Shown: in pieces, positions 16,688 through 26,067 of the stretch
Position numbering within the stretch: the stretch's first letter is position 1
How the letters are laid out: every line of letters begins with the position of its first letter
Made by a program: the position numbers and the translations under genes
Assembly (NCBI RefSeq): GCF_015533855.1
Contig: NZ_AP024154.1
Coordinates: forward strand, 1-60,000
Reading direction: 5' to 3'
Length of the DNA stretch: 60,000 nucleotides
DNA from: Echinicola sp. 20G
Lineage (GTDB): Bacteria > Bacteroidota > Bacteroidia > Cytophagales > Cyclobacteriaceae
The notes under the pieces: generated by a model
What the model saw: the letters and a program-made list of their open reading frames with translations, nothing else
What the model was told of the DNA's origin: nothing
Databases searched by the model: none

Positions 16688-17359
16688 ATGAAAACTTTAA
16701 AATCAGTACTCGGGATAGTATTGAGTACAGCCATCTTGTTTGGTTGTGCCGACTGGAGCAATACAGGTAAAGGAGCCGCTATTGGCGGAGGTGCCGGTGG
16801 AGCCATCGGTGGTTTAATCGGATCTAAAAAAGGTAATACTGCGGCAGGTGCTGTAATAGGAGCAGCCGTAGGTGGTGCAGCTGGAGCAGCCATTGGTAAA
16901 TACATGGACAAACAAGCCAAAGAAATGGAAGAGCTTGAAGATGCCAAAGTAGAGCGTGTAGGCGAAGGTATCCAACTAACATTTGACTCAGGAATTTTAT
17001 ATGGTTTTGACTCTTACCAGTTAACTCCTGAAGCTCAGGAAAACGTGATGAAATTAGCCAAAATCCTGAATGATTACCCTGACACCAATATCATGATTGA
17101 TGGTCATACTGACAGCAAAGGCAGCGAAGATTATAACCAAGAGTTATCAGTTAAAAGAGCTAACTCAGTGGCCAACTATTTAAAAATGCAAGGTATCGAT
17201 GGAGTCAGGTTGACCACGGTAGGGCATGGAGAATCAATGCCCATTGCGTCAAATGATTCAGATGCTGGAAGAGCGGAAAATCGCAGGGTTGAAGTTGCTA
17301 TAACAGCCAATGAAGAGCTTGTTGAAAAAGCCGAAAATGGCGAATTGCAAAACATATAA
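16688..17359 (+). CDS. OmpA-family lipoprotein with glycine zipper
   Basis: A 223-residue outer-membrane lipoprotein: signal ending at LFGCADWS (Cys20), a Gly/Ala-rich zipper (about 27-70, including GAAIGGGAGGAIGGLIG), and a C-terminal OmpA peptidoglycan-binding domain (about 100-205) with IDGHTDSKGSEDYN and SVKRANSVANYL, ending in AENRRVEVAI. The domain would anchor the outer membrane to the peptidoglycan. It resembles the YiaD/Pal-like group. A strong terminator follows. Confidence 0.92.
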   Translation: MKTLKSVLGIVLSTAILFGCADWSNTGKGAAIGGGAGGAIGGLIGSKKGNTAAGAVIGAAVGGAAGAAIGKYMDKQAKEMEELEDAKVERVGEGIQLTFDSGILYGFDSYQLTPEAQENVMKLAKILNDYPDTNIMIDGHTDSKGSEDYNQELSVKRANSVANYLKMQGIDGVRLTTVGHGESMPIASNDSDAGRAENRRVEVAITANEELVEKAENGELQNI

Positions 17360-17377
17360 ACTCATTATCAACAGAAG

Positions 17378-17416
17378 AAAAAAGGCTACCAAAATCAAAT
17401 TTTGGTAGCCTTTTTT
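17378..17416. terminator. Strong terminator after the OmpA lipoprotein gene
   Basis: A long inverted repeat (AAAAGGCTACCAAAAT and its complement, about 16 bp) with a tiny loop and a T6 tract on the plus strand. The A-run on the other side makes it usable for the convergent gene too. Confidence 0.9.
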
Positions 17417-17431
17417 ATGAACAAATAATAA

Positions 17432-18097
17432 TTACCGTCCAACCCTAGATTGCATCTCCGGGATCAGCCCCTCATATTTTCTTAGGATTCTCTCCCATTC
17501 TTTAAAAGCTTCATCAGTTTTTACAGTTGCTCCATTGGCATTAGAGTACTCACTAATCAGTTTAACCTTGTATTCCAATGGACTTGTATTTCCTAACTTC
17601 ACAATACACCTAGACCTTACTATTGAACCATTAAAGTTCTGTGCTACCCACGCAGTTCTAAGGTAACCGGTCTCTCTATCTGTTGTTTCAATCACATCAA
17701 AATAAGAAGTAATGATCCTCGAAATAAGCTGCCATGATTCAAGCTCATCTTTGGATGGCTTTAAGCTGATGTCTACATTCGCAATATCTGAACTTGAAGA
17801 AGCGGTAAATGCTTCATCTACAGACATCCTGATATATTCATTTTTATCAGGTTTTGGTTGATTTTTTTGATCACAGAAAGTGCGCTCTTCAACTACAAAA
17901 CCAACCTTTTCAACACGAACATTAACACATGTTCCTTTTTCAATTTTTAATTCCACGCTTCCTGTTCCTGCCAATTGGCCATCCACAAAAATATTGGCAT
18001 CTTGCTCAGAAGTACTGATTTTCATTTTGTGATCAAAGGCATTTACTAATGCTGTCGTCAGTAGGAACAATGAAACTAGGGTAAATAATTTTTTCAT
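17432..18097 (-). CDS. Exported protein with PEGA-like N-terminal domain
   Basis: A 221-residue protein with a signal peptide (about 1-20, ending VNAF). Residues about 25-75 resemble a PEGA-type beta domain (ANIFVDGQLAGTGSVEL, then VRVEKVGFVVEERTF). The rest (about 110-215) is a mixed region ending in an Arg/Glu-rich helix, which I do not recognise. Probably periplasmic or outer-membrane attached. It is convergent with the OmpA lipoprotein gene and has its own upstream region. Confidence 0.75.
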   Translation of the reverse strand: MKKLFTLVSLFLLTTALVNAFDHKMKISTSEQDANIFVDGQLAGTGSVELKIEKGTCVNVRVEKVGFVVEERTFCDQKNQPKPDKNEYIRMSVDEAFTASSSSDIANVDISLKPSKDELESWQLISRIITSYFDVIETTDRETGYLRTAWVAQNFNGSIVRSRCIVKLGNTSPLEYKVKLISEYSNANGATVKTDEAFKEWERILRKYEGLIPEMQSRVGR

Positions 18098-18461
18098 AAG
18101 AAATAAAATTGTTGATGTTAATTTTCCAAAAACTTGGACTACCTAAACAAAAAACACTATTAGATCAAATAGCCCATAAATATACTGTAATACTACGTAA
18201 ACAAACAGTACCAAACAATACACCAAAAGTAGTATTTAAAGCAATTCCTATGAAAACACTACCTTTTAAAAGAATAGTTTAAAAAAGTCAAAAATCCCTA
18301 AAATAAATAATTGAAAACCAAAAACAAGTCCCAATTACAAATCCTGATTTCATTTTTATTCAATTTCCTTGCTATAAAAACAAAAAAACCACAGTTGCCT
18401 TAAATCAAGGTTGACGCTTAATTTAAAACCAACTGTGGTTATATTTTTATACCCAAAGCTG
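18098..18461. other. 364-base AT-rich intergenic region
   Basis: The left part (18098-18380) holds no recognisable ORF, tRNA or riboswitch; it should contain the promoter of the PEGA-like gene. The right part contains the rny terminator. Confidence 0.5.
18381..18440 (-). terminator. Terminator of rny with a nested hairpin
   Basis: An 11-bp perfect stem (AACCACAGTTG / CAACTGTGGTT) encloses a 32-base loop that itself contains a short CCTT/AAGG hairpin. On the minus strand it is followed by a T-tract, as expected for termination of leftward rny transcription. Confidence 0.75.
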
Positions 18462-20027
18462 TTACTTCGCGTAGTTAACAGCTCTCATTTCTCTGATCAC
18501 AGTAACTTTGATTTGCCCTGGGTATTGCATTTCTTTTTCAATCTTCTGAGAGATGTCAAAAGAAAGCTTTCCTGCTGTAGTATCATCTACATTTTCAGCA
18601 TCCACCAATACCCTTAACTCACGTCCAGCCTGCATTGCAAAGCATTTATTTACCCCGTCAAAGCTCAATGCTAAATCTTCCAGGTCTTTCAACCTCTTGA
18701 TATAGCTATCCATTATCTCTCTCCTGGCACCTGGTCTTGAACCAGAAATAGCATCCGATGCTTGAACAATAGGTGAGATCATTGAAGTCATTTCAATCTC
18801 ATCATGGTGAGCTCCAATGGCATTGCAAACCTCTGGATTCTCTTTGTACTTCTTGGCCAATTCCATACCCAAGATAGCGTGAGGTAGTTCTGCCTCCTCG
18901 GGATAGACCTTACCAATATCATGTAGCAGACCCGCTCTTTTAGCCAACTTGGCATTCAAGCCCATCTCTGCAGCCATGGTAGCACAAAGCTTAGCTACTT
19001 CTCTGGAGTGCTGCAACAAGTTCTGACCATAAGAAGACCTGAAGCGCATTCTACCAACCATTCTGATCAATTCAGGATGCAAGCCATGAACCCCAAGATC
19101 GATACAGGTTCTTTCACCAATCTCCACAATTTCTTCTTCAATATTCTTCTCTGTCTTGGCCACTACCTCCTCAATTCTTGCAGGGTGAATTCTTCCATCT
19201 TGAACCAATCTATGCAATGAAAGTCTAGCAATCTCCCTTCTTACCGGATCAAAACCTGAAATTATAATAGCCTCAGGTGTATCATCCACAACAATCTCAA
19301 CGCCAGTGGCAGACTCCAAAGCACGGATGTTACGACCTTCCCTCCCAATAATCTTCCCTTTGATATCATCGCTTTCTATATTGAAAATAGAAACACAATT
19401 TTCAATGGCGTGTTCAGTGGCCGTTCTTTGAATGGTATCCAGAACAATCTTCTTCGCTTGCTTGGTAGCGCTAAGTTTGGCTTGGTCCAAAATGTCCTTG
19501 ATATGAGATGAGGCCTTGGTATGGGCTTCATCCTTCAGCATTACAACCAACTGGTCCCTGGCTTCTTCTTTTGTTAAGAGGGCCACTTTTTCCAAGTCTG
19601 AAATGCGCTGGTTGGTTACCCGGTCAAGCTCTTCTTTCTTTACTTGAACGGAATGCAATTGAGCACTGAGATTTTCCTTCTTGCTATCAAGCTCAGCTTC
19701 CTTACGCTTGATCTGCTCCATTTCTTTAGAAAGAATCTGCTCTCTTTGCTTTAATTTTCCTTCATTAGTGATGAGGATATTTTTCTTCTTATTCACCTCC
19801 TCTTCGAAGTCTGCCTTTAGCTTCAGGTATTTTTCCTTGGCTTCAAGAATCTTATCCTTTTTAACTGATTCTGCAGTAAGTTCTGCCTCTCTCAAGAGAC
19901 TCTTTGCTTTTTCCTGAGCTTCTTGCTCTATTTTGAGGTTATCTTTCTTCATGAAGAAACCAACCATCAATGCCCCAAGTGCAAGGCCTACAACGCCTGC
20001 AATGATAATGTATAATGTTATTCCCAT
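18462..20027 (-). CDS. rny: Ribonuclease Y
   Basis: RNase Y is a membrane-anchored endoribonuclease that initiates mRNA decay. The 521-residue protein has one N-terminal membrane helix (about 3-26), a long coiled coil (about 30-190), a KH domain with [17 protein letters not shown] (about 228-244), and an HD domain with GLLHDIGKV. Length and order are typical. It follows zapA by 67 bases in a leftward housekeeping run and ends at a hairpin terminator. Confidence 0.97.
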   Translation of the reverse strand: MGITLYIIIAGVVGLALGALMVGFFMKKDNLKIEQEAQEKAKSLLREAELTAESVKKDKILEAKEKYLKLKADFEEEVNKKKNILITNEGKLKQREQILSKEMEQIKRKEAELDSKKENLSAQLHSVQVKKEELDRVTNQRISDLEKVALLTKEEARDQLVVMLKDEAHTKASSHIKDILDQAKLSATKQAKKIVLDTIQRTATEHAIENCVSIFNIESDDIKGKIIGREGRNIRALESATGVEIVVDDTPEAIIISGFDPVRREIARLSLHRLVQDGRIHPARIEEVVAKTEKNIEEEIVEIGERTCIDLGVHGLHPELIRMVGRMRFRSSYGQNLLQHSREVAKLCATMAAEMGLNAKLAKRAGLLHDIGKVYPEEAELPHAILGMELAKKYKENPEVCNAIGAHHDEIEMTSMISPIVQASDAISGSRPGARREIMDSYIKRLKDLEDLALSFDGVNKCFAMQAGRELRVLVDAENVDDTTAGKLSFDISQKIEKEMQYPGQIKVTVIREMRAVNYAK

Positions 20028-20094
20028 CGGTATTTTAGGTTAATAAAAAGACCTACCGGACGGAAAGATATTGTCCCTGCTTTGCAAACAATAG

Positions 20095-20379
20095 TTACAA
20101 TATGGATTTTAATTGGTTATTAATCGTAGAAAGGGTAGCTGAAATCTGTTCGCTATCTTCAGAACTCACCTCGTTCGCCTCCATGGCCTCCACCATACAG
20201 TCAAATGCTACCATTGCCAACAGGTCTTGCCTGTCATCCAAACCAAATTCTTCTCTATATCTTTTAAGCTTGTCATTGATTAACTTCCCCGCCCGTCTGA
20301 TTTTCGCTTCATCCTCCGCCTTCACTTTCATAGGGTATTCCCTATCTCCAATTTTTATTTTTATTGAAAGCGTATCCAT
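20095..20379 (-). CDS. zapA: Cell division protein ZapA
   Basis: ZapA binds FtsZ and promotes bundling of Z-ring filaments. The 94-residue protein has the family pattern: an N-terminal strand pair (LSIKIKIGDREYPMKV), helix AEDEAKIRRAGKLINDKL, the segment DRQDLLAMVAFDCMVEAM and a C-terminal helix. It starts one base after the stop of a small coiled-coil gene, and the two appear to be a translationally coupled pair between pheT and rny. Confidence 0.9.
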   Translation of the reverse strand: MDTLSIKIKIGDREYPMKVKAEDEAKIRRAGKLINDKLKRYREEFGLDDRQDLLAMVAFDCMVEAMEANEVSSEDSEQISATLSTINNQLKSIL

Positions 20380-20380
20380 T

Positions 20381-20665
20381 TTATTCAGACAGGTAAGTAA
20401 TTATCTTATCAATTTCCTTTATATAATTATTTATTCTATTGCGCAATTCAGCAGACTCTAAATTTTCTACCGGTATGTTGTTTACAATTTTACTAATTTT
20501 AATTTGATTTTTAAAATGCTCCAAGGAGGCCTCTTTTTCTTGAATTTCCAGTCTCATGCCACCCAATTGATCTCTCAGAGACTGGTTTTCCAGCTCCAGC
20601 TGTTCGATCTTTTTGGTGACCCTGTTGGCCAGTTGTTGCAAATTTTGGAGTTCCTCGTGGATCAT
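20381..20665 (-). CDS. Small coiled-coil protein coupled to zapA
   Basis: A 94-residue protein, almost entirely predicted coiled coil in its first 60 residues (LQQLANRVTKKIEQLELENQ then LRDQLGGMRLEIQEKEASL), followed by a short region ending ITYLSE. It is four bases downstream of pheT's stop and one base upstream of zapA. Position and composition suggest a ZapB-like or FtsB-like division partner, but I see no family signature that proves it. Confidence 0.8.
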   Translation of the reverse strand: MIHEELQNLQQLANRVTKKIEQLELENQSLRDQLGGMRLEIQEKEASLEHFKNQIKISKIVNNIPVENLESAELRNRINNYIKEIDKIITYLSE

Positions 20666-20669
20666 CTTA

Positions 20670-23081
20670 TCACTTTCTAATCAAAGCCCCTATCTCCTTT
20701 TCAAAAGACTTCATCAGCCTGCTCATGGACTGATCAATGATTTTGTCGGTTAATGTTTTACTATTGTCCTGAAGATAAAAACTTAGCGCATAAGCTTTTT
20801 TCCCTGCATCAATTTTATCTCCCTGATATACATCAAATACACCAATATGCTTCAAAAGCTTGCCTCCAGCCTTTTCTGCTACTTTTTTAACCGTATCAAA
20901 AGAAACCTCTTTATCGATCACCAAAGATAAGTCTCTTCTCACTTCTGGGAATTTCGAAATCTCTTGATACTGTTTTAGACCACTGGCTTTCTTTAGCAAG
21001 TAATCCCAACGCAATTCCGCGAAAAACACTTCTTGCTTCACCTCTGCCAATTTGGTGATTTTTGATGATAGAACACCTACTTTCCCAATTTCTTTTTCTC
21101 CCAAGGTCAGCTTTAAGGCATACTCAAATGGTGCTTCATGGATGATCTCTACATTAGGCAAACTGATGTTCAACTTGTCCAAAAGACGCTCAACAATAGT
21201 GTAAAGATCAGGAAAACCAACAGGCTTGGAAGGTTCCAACCAGCTTTCTGCCGCCTTATCTCCAGTCAAAAACAAAGACAAGTGTTTTTCTTCTCTGTAA
21301 CCTTCTTTCTCCTTGAAATAAGCTGTCCCAAATTCAAAGAGTTTCAGGTCCTTTTGCCTCCTATTGATATTGTGAGCCAATACCTCCAAACCTGTGAACA
21401 ATAGGGTCTGTCTCATCACCCCTAGGTCTTCACTTAGCTTGTTGTAAATCTCCACATTCTCTTCAACGTTCAGGAATCCTGACTTCTCAGCATAGGATGG
21501 CTTGGTCAGGGAATTCGTCATAATCTCATGGAAGCCCATTCCTGAAAGCAGCTCAGAAGTTCTGTATTGCAACTTATTGGAGTCTTTTGCAGGGTGTTCT
21601 GCCAAGAAACCTGCTTCATAAGTTTCCGATAGCAGCACGTTTTCAAAGCCATAGATTCTGAGTACTTCTTCAATAATGTCTGCCTCCCTGGTTACATCGA
21701 CCCTGTATGGCTTCACAATTGCTTTGAACCCTTCTTCTGACTCATTGGCAACTTTGATCTCCAAGTTTTCTAAAATCTCATTCACCAATTCCTTAGGGAT
21801 ATGCTTCCCAATCAATCGATCAATATGAGCATATTTCACATCGATCTCAAAGTCTGAAACTGGAACAGGGTACAGGTCAACTACCTCAGAGGTCACCTCA
21901 CCACCAGCAATTTCCTTGATTAACATGGCAGCCCTTTTCAAGGCAAACAAAGGCATATTGGGATCTGTACCTCTCTCAAATCGGAAAGAAGCATCTGTTT
22001 TAAGACCATGAACTTGACTTCCTTTCCTAATCACATCCGGAGAGAAATAAGCACTCTCAAGAAAGATAGAAGTAGTCTGATCACTTACGCCAGAACCTTT
22101 ACCTCCAAAAACCCCTGCAATGCATAAGCCATGGTTTTCATCACAAATCATCAATTCTTCACCTGTCAACTTCCTTTCCTTCTCGTCAAGAGTAACAAAA
22201 GGAGTATCCTTAGGCAACTTCTTCACTATAATCTTATCATTGGCAACTTGGTCCAAATCAAAAGCGTGTAAAGGCTGGCCCAAATCATGTAAAATAAAGT
22301 TGGTGATATCCACCACATTATTGATTGGTTCCAAGCCCAAAGCTTTCAAGTAGTTCTGTAACCAAGAAGGAGAAGGTTCTACCTTAATATTGGAAATTGT
22401 TAGACCTGCATACCGTGGACAGTCTTCAAAACTCTCCACTTCCACCTCTACAGACCGCGACGTATTATCTACCTTAAATGCACTTACGTCAGGCATAATG
22501 ACATCTTTTTTCAACAAAGCCTTCAAGTCTCTGGCAACTCCTAAGTGTGAAGCAGCGTCAGCCCTGTTTGGTGTCAATCCAATTTCTAGGACATCCCCAA
22601 CTTCTAGATCAAAATATTCGCTTGCAGGTGTACCGTTAGGTAAATCTGTATCCAAAACCATAATGCCATCATGGCTCTGACCTAACCCTAACTCATCTTC
22701 GGCACAGATCATCCCTTGAGAAACCTCTCCTCTAATTTTAGCTTTCTTAATCGTAAATGGCTCTCCCCTTTCTGGAGTCAATTCTGCTCCGACAGTAGCA
22801 ACAACTACTTTTTGGCCTTTATCTACATTAGGAGCTCCACATACAATAGGTACGATCTCCCCACCAACATCCACCGTGGTGACTTTGAGTCTGTCGGCAT
22901 TGGGATGAGGAACGCATGTCATGACTTCTCCAATCACCACACCACGAAGCCCACCTGGAATAGACTCAAATCGCTCTACTCCTTCTACTTCAAGGCCAGA
23001 CTGAGTAAGCAACTCAGCTATTTTGTCGGTATCTTCATCAAAGGATATAAAATCTTTTAATCTATTTATAGCAACTTTCAT
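20670..23081 (-). CDS. pheT: Phenylalanyl-tRNA synthetase beta subunit
   Basis: PheT is the beta subunit of the heterotetrameric PheRS. The 803-residue length is typical. Domains in order: an N-terminal tRNA-binding EMAP-like domain (about 40-150, HPNADRLKVTTVDVG), the B3/B4 editing region, the B5 domain, the catalytic-like core (TDASFRFERGTDPN) and the C-terminal ferredoxin-like anticodon-binding domain (about 710-800, KFPEVRRDLSLVI). pheS is not in the window. It heads the run pheT, coiled-coil gene, zapA, rny. Confidence 0.97.
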   Translation of the reverse strand: MKVAINRLKDFISFDEDTDKIAELLTQSGLEVEGVERFESIPGGLRGVVIGEVMTCVPHPNADRLKVTTVDVGGEIVPIVCGAPNVDKGQKVVVATVGAELTPERGEPFTIKKAKIRGEVSQGMICAEDELGLGQSHDGIMVLDTDLPNGTPASEYFDLEVGDVLEIGLTPNRADAASHLGVARDLKALLKKDVIMPDVSAFKVDNTSRSVEVEVESFEDCPRYAGLTISNIKVEPSPSWLQNYLKALGLEPINNVVDITNFILHDLGQPLHAFDLDQVANDKIIVKKLPKDTPFVTLDEKERKLTGEELMICDENHGLCIAGVFGGKGSGVSDQTTSIFLESAYFSPDVIRKGSQVHGLKTDASFRFERGTDPNMPLFALKRAAMLIKEIAGGEVTSEVVDLYPVPVSDFEIDVKYAHIDRLIGKHIPKELVNEILENLEIKVANESEEGFKAIVKPYRVDVTREADIIEEVLRIYGFENVLLSETYEAGFLAEHPAKDSNKLQYRTSELLSGMGFHEIMTNSLTKPSYAEKSGFLNVEENVEIYNKLSEDLGVMRQTLLFTGLEVLAHNINRRQKDLKLFEFGTAYFKEKEGYREEKHLSLFLTGDKAAESWLEPSKPVGFPDLYTIVERLLDKLNISLPNVEIIHEAPFEYALKLTLGEKEIGKVGVLSSKITKLAEVKQEVFFAELRWDYLLKKASGLKQYQEISKFPEVRRDLSLVIDKEVSFDTVKKVAEKAGGKLLKHIGVFDVYQGDKIDAGKKAYALSFYLQDNSKTLTDKIIDQSMSRLMKSFEKEIGALIRK

Positions 23082-23112
23082 GTATTCAAACTGATTTTAT
23101 CGAATTAAGGAG

Positions 23113-23120
23113 CAAATTTA
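23113..23120 (-). promoter_or_regulatory. Putative -7 element upstream of pheT
   Basis: On the minus strand TAAATTTG matches TAnnTTTG about 32 bases before the pheT start. The -33 element is not clear. Confidence 0.45.
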
Positions 23121-23144
23121 AGATAAATGCCAATGGCAGAAAGC

Positions 23145-23762
23145 TTATTCCTTGTAATTTTTCTCACCAGCCTCTATTGGGATAGTTAAAACATTTTCTT
23201 TGGGTGGAATAGGACAAGCAAAATCAGGGTTATAAGCGCAATATGGATTATAGGCTAAATTAAAATCAATGGTAATGGAATTCAGTCCATCCTGCCTCAA
23301 ATTCAGGTACCTTCCTCCACCATAGGTTAGTCCACCGCTTGTCTCATCTGCAAAAGGCAAAAAGAAATTTTTCTTATCTACCTCATTAATTGACTGTAAA
23401 AGCAACAAACGCTGAGAGGTGCCTGCAATTTCAAACTCAGCATAACTATGCTTCAAATACCTTTCTTTTGAACCATCAGTCATGGGAATTTCCAACAACT
23501 CTTTGTTTTGTAGTGGCACCATTCGTGCCCGAACACGAAATTTCTCATCAATCGGAAAACAATTCAAAGAATCAAAAGACCTTTTCTGCACAGCTGTAAG
23601 AGGTGATTCATCATTAAATTTTAAAAACTTGAATTGCTTTTCCCGCTCACTCAACACACTCTCTTGATAACCTGCTGTACTTTCTCCTCCTGTAAACATG
23701 TATATAAAGGTTACCAAAACGACCAACCCAACTCCTGATAATAATAATTGTTTCTGTTTCAT
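23145..23762 (-). CDS. DUF1684 family protein
   Basis: A 205-residue protein with one N-terminal hydrophobic segment (about 6-24), so exported or membrane-anchored. The C-terminal region carries the DUF1684 hallmark NPYCAYNPDFACPIPP with its paired Cys residues, then a GEK near the end. The family function is unknown. It lies between radC and pheT on the same strand, with its start seven bases after the radC stop, so radC and this gene are probably one transcript. Confidence 0.88.
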   Translation of the reverse strand: MKQKQLLLSGVGLVVLVTFIYMFTGGESTAGYQESVLSEREKQFKFLKFNDESPLTAVQKRSFDSLNCFPIDEKFRVRARMVPLQNKELLEIPMTDGSKERYLKHSYAEFEIAGTSQRLLLLQSINEVDKKNFFLPFADETSGGLTYGGGRYLNLRQDGLNSITIDFNLAYNPYCAYNPDFACPIPPKENVLTIPIEAGEKNYKE

Positions 23763-23769
23763 ACTAGTT

Positions 23770-24465
23770 TCAAATCATTGCTTCATCGGCAAAGCTAAAA
23801 TAGCTAACATCAGTGAAAATCAAATGATCAATCACAGGTAGTTCTAAATCCCTGCCTAAGCCGACCATTCTCTTGGTCAAGATTTCGTCTGCCCGTGATG
23901 GTTTTCGGTTCCCTGACGGATGATTATGTACCAGGATCATTGCTGAGGCTCCATGCTCTAGGCCAAGTTTAAAAATCACTTTCGGGTCAGCCACCGTACC
24001 GCTTTTGCCTCCCTTGCTGACAATTTCTTTTCGGATCACAAAATTAGCTCTATTCAGCAATACTACATAAAAATACTCAACTTGCTCATCCAATAGTTCC
24101 GGTCGCATCAAATCATAGACATCTTGCGAACCTGTTATTTTTGGCCTCTTCGGGGCATCCATTGCTTTCCTCCTCCTCCCCAGTTCCAAGGCACTTACAA
24201 TCGAAATTGCCTTGGCCTCTCCTATACCTTTAAATTTCTGAAGGTCCTTTACACTAAGCCTTGCAAGATCTGCCAAATTGTTTCCAGCGCTTGAAAGAAT
24301 ATGCCTTGCCAAATCCACCGCACTCATTGACTTTGTCCCTGATCCAATTAAAATGGCGATTAACTCAGCATCTGCCAAAGACGACTTACCCTTTAACAAC
24401 AATTTTTCTCTCGGACGGTCTTCCTCTGCCAAAGCAGAAATTTTTATTGATTGATAGCTCTCCAT
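23770..24465 (-). CDS. radC: RadC family (JAB/MPN domain) protein
   Basis: A 231-residue RadC-like protein, historically named for DNA repair although that role is disputed. The N-terminal half has a helix-hairpin-helix region (KFKGIGEAKAISIVSALELG, about 75-95); the C-terminal half is a JAB/MPN metallo-domain with the zinc motif HNHPSGNRKPSRAD (about residues 180-193). It is the full-length version rather than a mobile-element short form. Followed by the DUF1684 gene and preceded by the rpsT terminator region. Confidence 0.95.
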   Translation of the reverse strand: MESYQSIKISALAEEDRPREKLLLKGKSSLADAELIAILIGSGTKSMSAVDLARHILSSAGNNLADLARLSVKDLQKFKGIGEAKAISIVSALELGRRRKAMDAPKRPKITGSQDVYDLMRPELLDEQVEYFYVVLLNRANFVIRKEIVSKGGKSGTVADPKVIFKLGLEHGASAMILVHNHPSGNRKPSRADEILTKRMVGLGRDLELPVIDHLIFTDVSYFSFADEAMI

Positions 24466-24537
24466 TGTTCAAAAAATAGCTTAAAAAAACTCAAAACTGA
24501 TTAAAATAGAGACTTAAAATATTAAAAATCAAGCAAT

Positions 24538-24569
24538 AAAAAAAGCCCTACTGATCACAGCAGGGCTTT
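24538..24569 (-). terminator. Terminator of rpsT
   Basis: On the minus strand an 8-bp stem (AAAGCCCT / AGGGCTTT on the plus strand) with an inner CTG/CAG extension is followed by T7, just downstream of the rpsT stop. Confidence 0.9.
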
Positions 24570-24588
24570 CAAAGCTTATTAGGATTGC

Positions 24589-24843
24589 TTATCCTAAAGC
24601 ATTAACGAACTTCGCTAAGCTTGATTTCTTGTTGGCAGCGTTATTTTTATGAATGATGTTCTTTTTAGCAAGCTTATCAATCATAGAAGAAACTTTCTTA
24701 AATAGCTCTTGCGCCTCAACTTTATCAGTAGTGTGTCTCAACTTCTTGATAAAAGTTCTTGTCGTCTTAGCCTGATATTTGTTTCTCAAACGCTTGGCTT
24801 CGTTTGCACGAATTCTTTTTAGAGCTGATTTGTGATTTGCCAT
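24589..24843 (-). CDS. rpsT: 30S ribosomal protein S20
   Basis: S20 binds 16S rRNA early in 30S assembly. The 84-residue, highly basic sequence begins with the hallmark MANHKSALKRIRANEAKRLRN and ends in the typical helical AANKKSSLAKFVNALG. It is monocistronic, with a well-formed promoter upstream and a strong terminator downstream. Confidence 0.98.
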   Translation of the reverse strand: MANHKSALKRIRANEAKRLRNKYQAKTTRTFIKKLRHTTDKVEAQELFKKVSSMIDKLAKKNIIHKNNAANKKSSLAKFVNALG

Positions 24844-24897
24844 ATCTTATTTTTAACTTAAATTTCTTTATTTCTCCACTTCCCGTTAATAGGAGTG

Positions 24898-24929
24898 CAA
24901 AGTTAATTGTTTTATTTTTAATCACAAAA
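24898..24929 (-). promoter_or_regulatory. Promoter of rpsT
   Basis: On the minus strand TTTTG, a 19-base spacer and TAACTTTG form an excellent Bacteroidota -33/-7 pair. The -7 box lies about 55 bases before the rpsT ATG. Confidence 0.8.
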
Positions 24930-25056
24930 GGATTAATAAACTAAAGCCCAGAAAGTTTTTGATTTACACTAAATTTCAAACGATCTAAACCATAACCAAC
25001 TACAAATGTAAGGAATTCCACTTTCTATTTTTATATAACCTGTAATAATTTTCATC

Positions 25057-26010
25057 ATGAAACGTTTGACACTTTTTATTTTATTCCTCCTTATCGATTT
25101 TCAGAGTTTTGCCTTTTGGGGATTTTATGCCCACAAAAAGATCAATCAAACTGCTGTATTTTCACTCCCCTTAGAGATGCTGGGGTTCTACAAAGAAAAC
25201 ATCGCTTTCATTACCGAGAATGCGGTAAATCCAGATAAAAGAAGGTATGCGGTAAAAGGCGAAGCTGAAAAACACTACTTAGATGCTGACGTGTTTGGAG
25301 ACAGTGCCGTTTATAAGCTTCCCAGGTATTGGGATGATGCCATAGCCAAATTTGGTGAAGACAGTTTAAGAAAATATGGGATAGCTCCATGGAATGTTTA
25401 TTTTGTAAAAACACAGCTTACTAAAGCTTTCCAAGAAAAAAATGTAGCTTCCATACTTCGTCTTTCAGCGGATCTTGGCCATTACCTTGGTGACATTAAT
25501 GTCCCACTCCACACTACTGAAAATTACAATGGACAACTTACAGGACAAGACGGCATCCATGGATTTTGGGAAAGCCGAATTCCTGAATTGATAGCCGAAG
25601 ATTTTGATCTATTTGTTGGTCAGGCAGAATACATTCCGAACACCCAGCTTGCCGCTTGGGAAGCAATCATTCAATCACACCACGCCGTTGACAGCGTATT
25701 GCAGTTTGAAAAAGAACTAAGTCAAAAATTTCGGCAGGATAAAAAGTATAGCTTTGAAGAGCGGGGGAACATCAATACCAAAGTTTATTCAAAAGCTTTC
25801 ACCAACGAATACAACTTGATGCTTTCAGGACAAGTGGAACGCCAAATGAAAAAATCGATCAAAATGGTAGCCGACTTTTGGTTCACCTGCTGGGTAGATG
25901 CAGGACAACCTGACCTCACCCTGTTCACTAAACAAAAAATTCAACCTGAACTTTCAGCGGACACGACCAAAGTTGATTCAAAACTAAAAATCAGAAACCA
26001 CGAATACTAA
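25057..26010 (+). CDS. Zinc-dependent phospholipase C / S1-P1 nuclease-like protein
   Basis: A 317-residue exported protein of the phospholipase C/P1 nuclease fold. The signal peptide ends near residue 19, leaving a mature N-terminal Trp (FWGFYAHKKIN), which in this family ligates zinc. Other likely ligands are visible: HYLDAD, then LGHYLGDINVPLHTTENYNG (His/Asp/His), then GIHGFWESRIPE (His/Glu). The family includes phospholipases and single-strand nucleases; the substrate here is unknown. It is monocistronic and followed by a GC-rich hairpin. Confidence 0.85.
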   Translation: MKRLTLFILFLLIDFQSFAFWGFYAHKKINQTAVFSLPLEMLGFYKENIAFITENAVNPDKRRYAVKGEAEKHYLDADVFGDSAVYKLPRYWDDAIAKFGEDSLRKYGIAPWNVYFVKTQLTKAFQEKNVASILRLSADLGHYLGDINVPLHTTENYNGQLTGQDGIHGFWESRIPELIAEDFDLFVGQAEYIPNTQLAAWEAIIQSHHAVDSVLQFEKELSQKFRQDKKYSFEERGNINTKVYSKAFTNEYNLMLSGQVERQMKKSIKMVADFWFTCWVDAGQPDLTLFTKQKIQPELSADTTKVDSKLKIRNHEY

Positions 26011-26035
26011 AAAAGCCGCCTTTCGGTGAGGCGGC
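26009..26035. terminator. Terminator between convergent genes at 26 kb
   Basis: A GC-rich 6-bp stem (GCCGCC / GGCGGC) with a 9-base loop. The A6 run on its left gives a T-tract for leftward transcription, so it works best for the aminotransferase gene and possibly also for the phospholipase-like gene. Confidence 0.75.
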
Positions 26036-26067
26036 CATATCTTTCCTTACGTGTTCTTTTGATTGGC

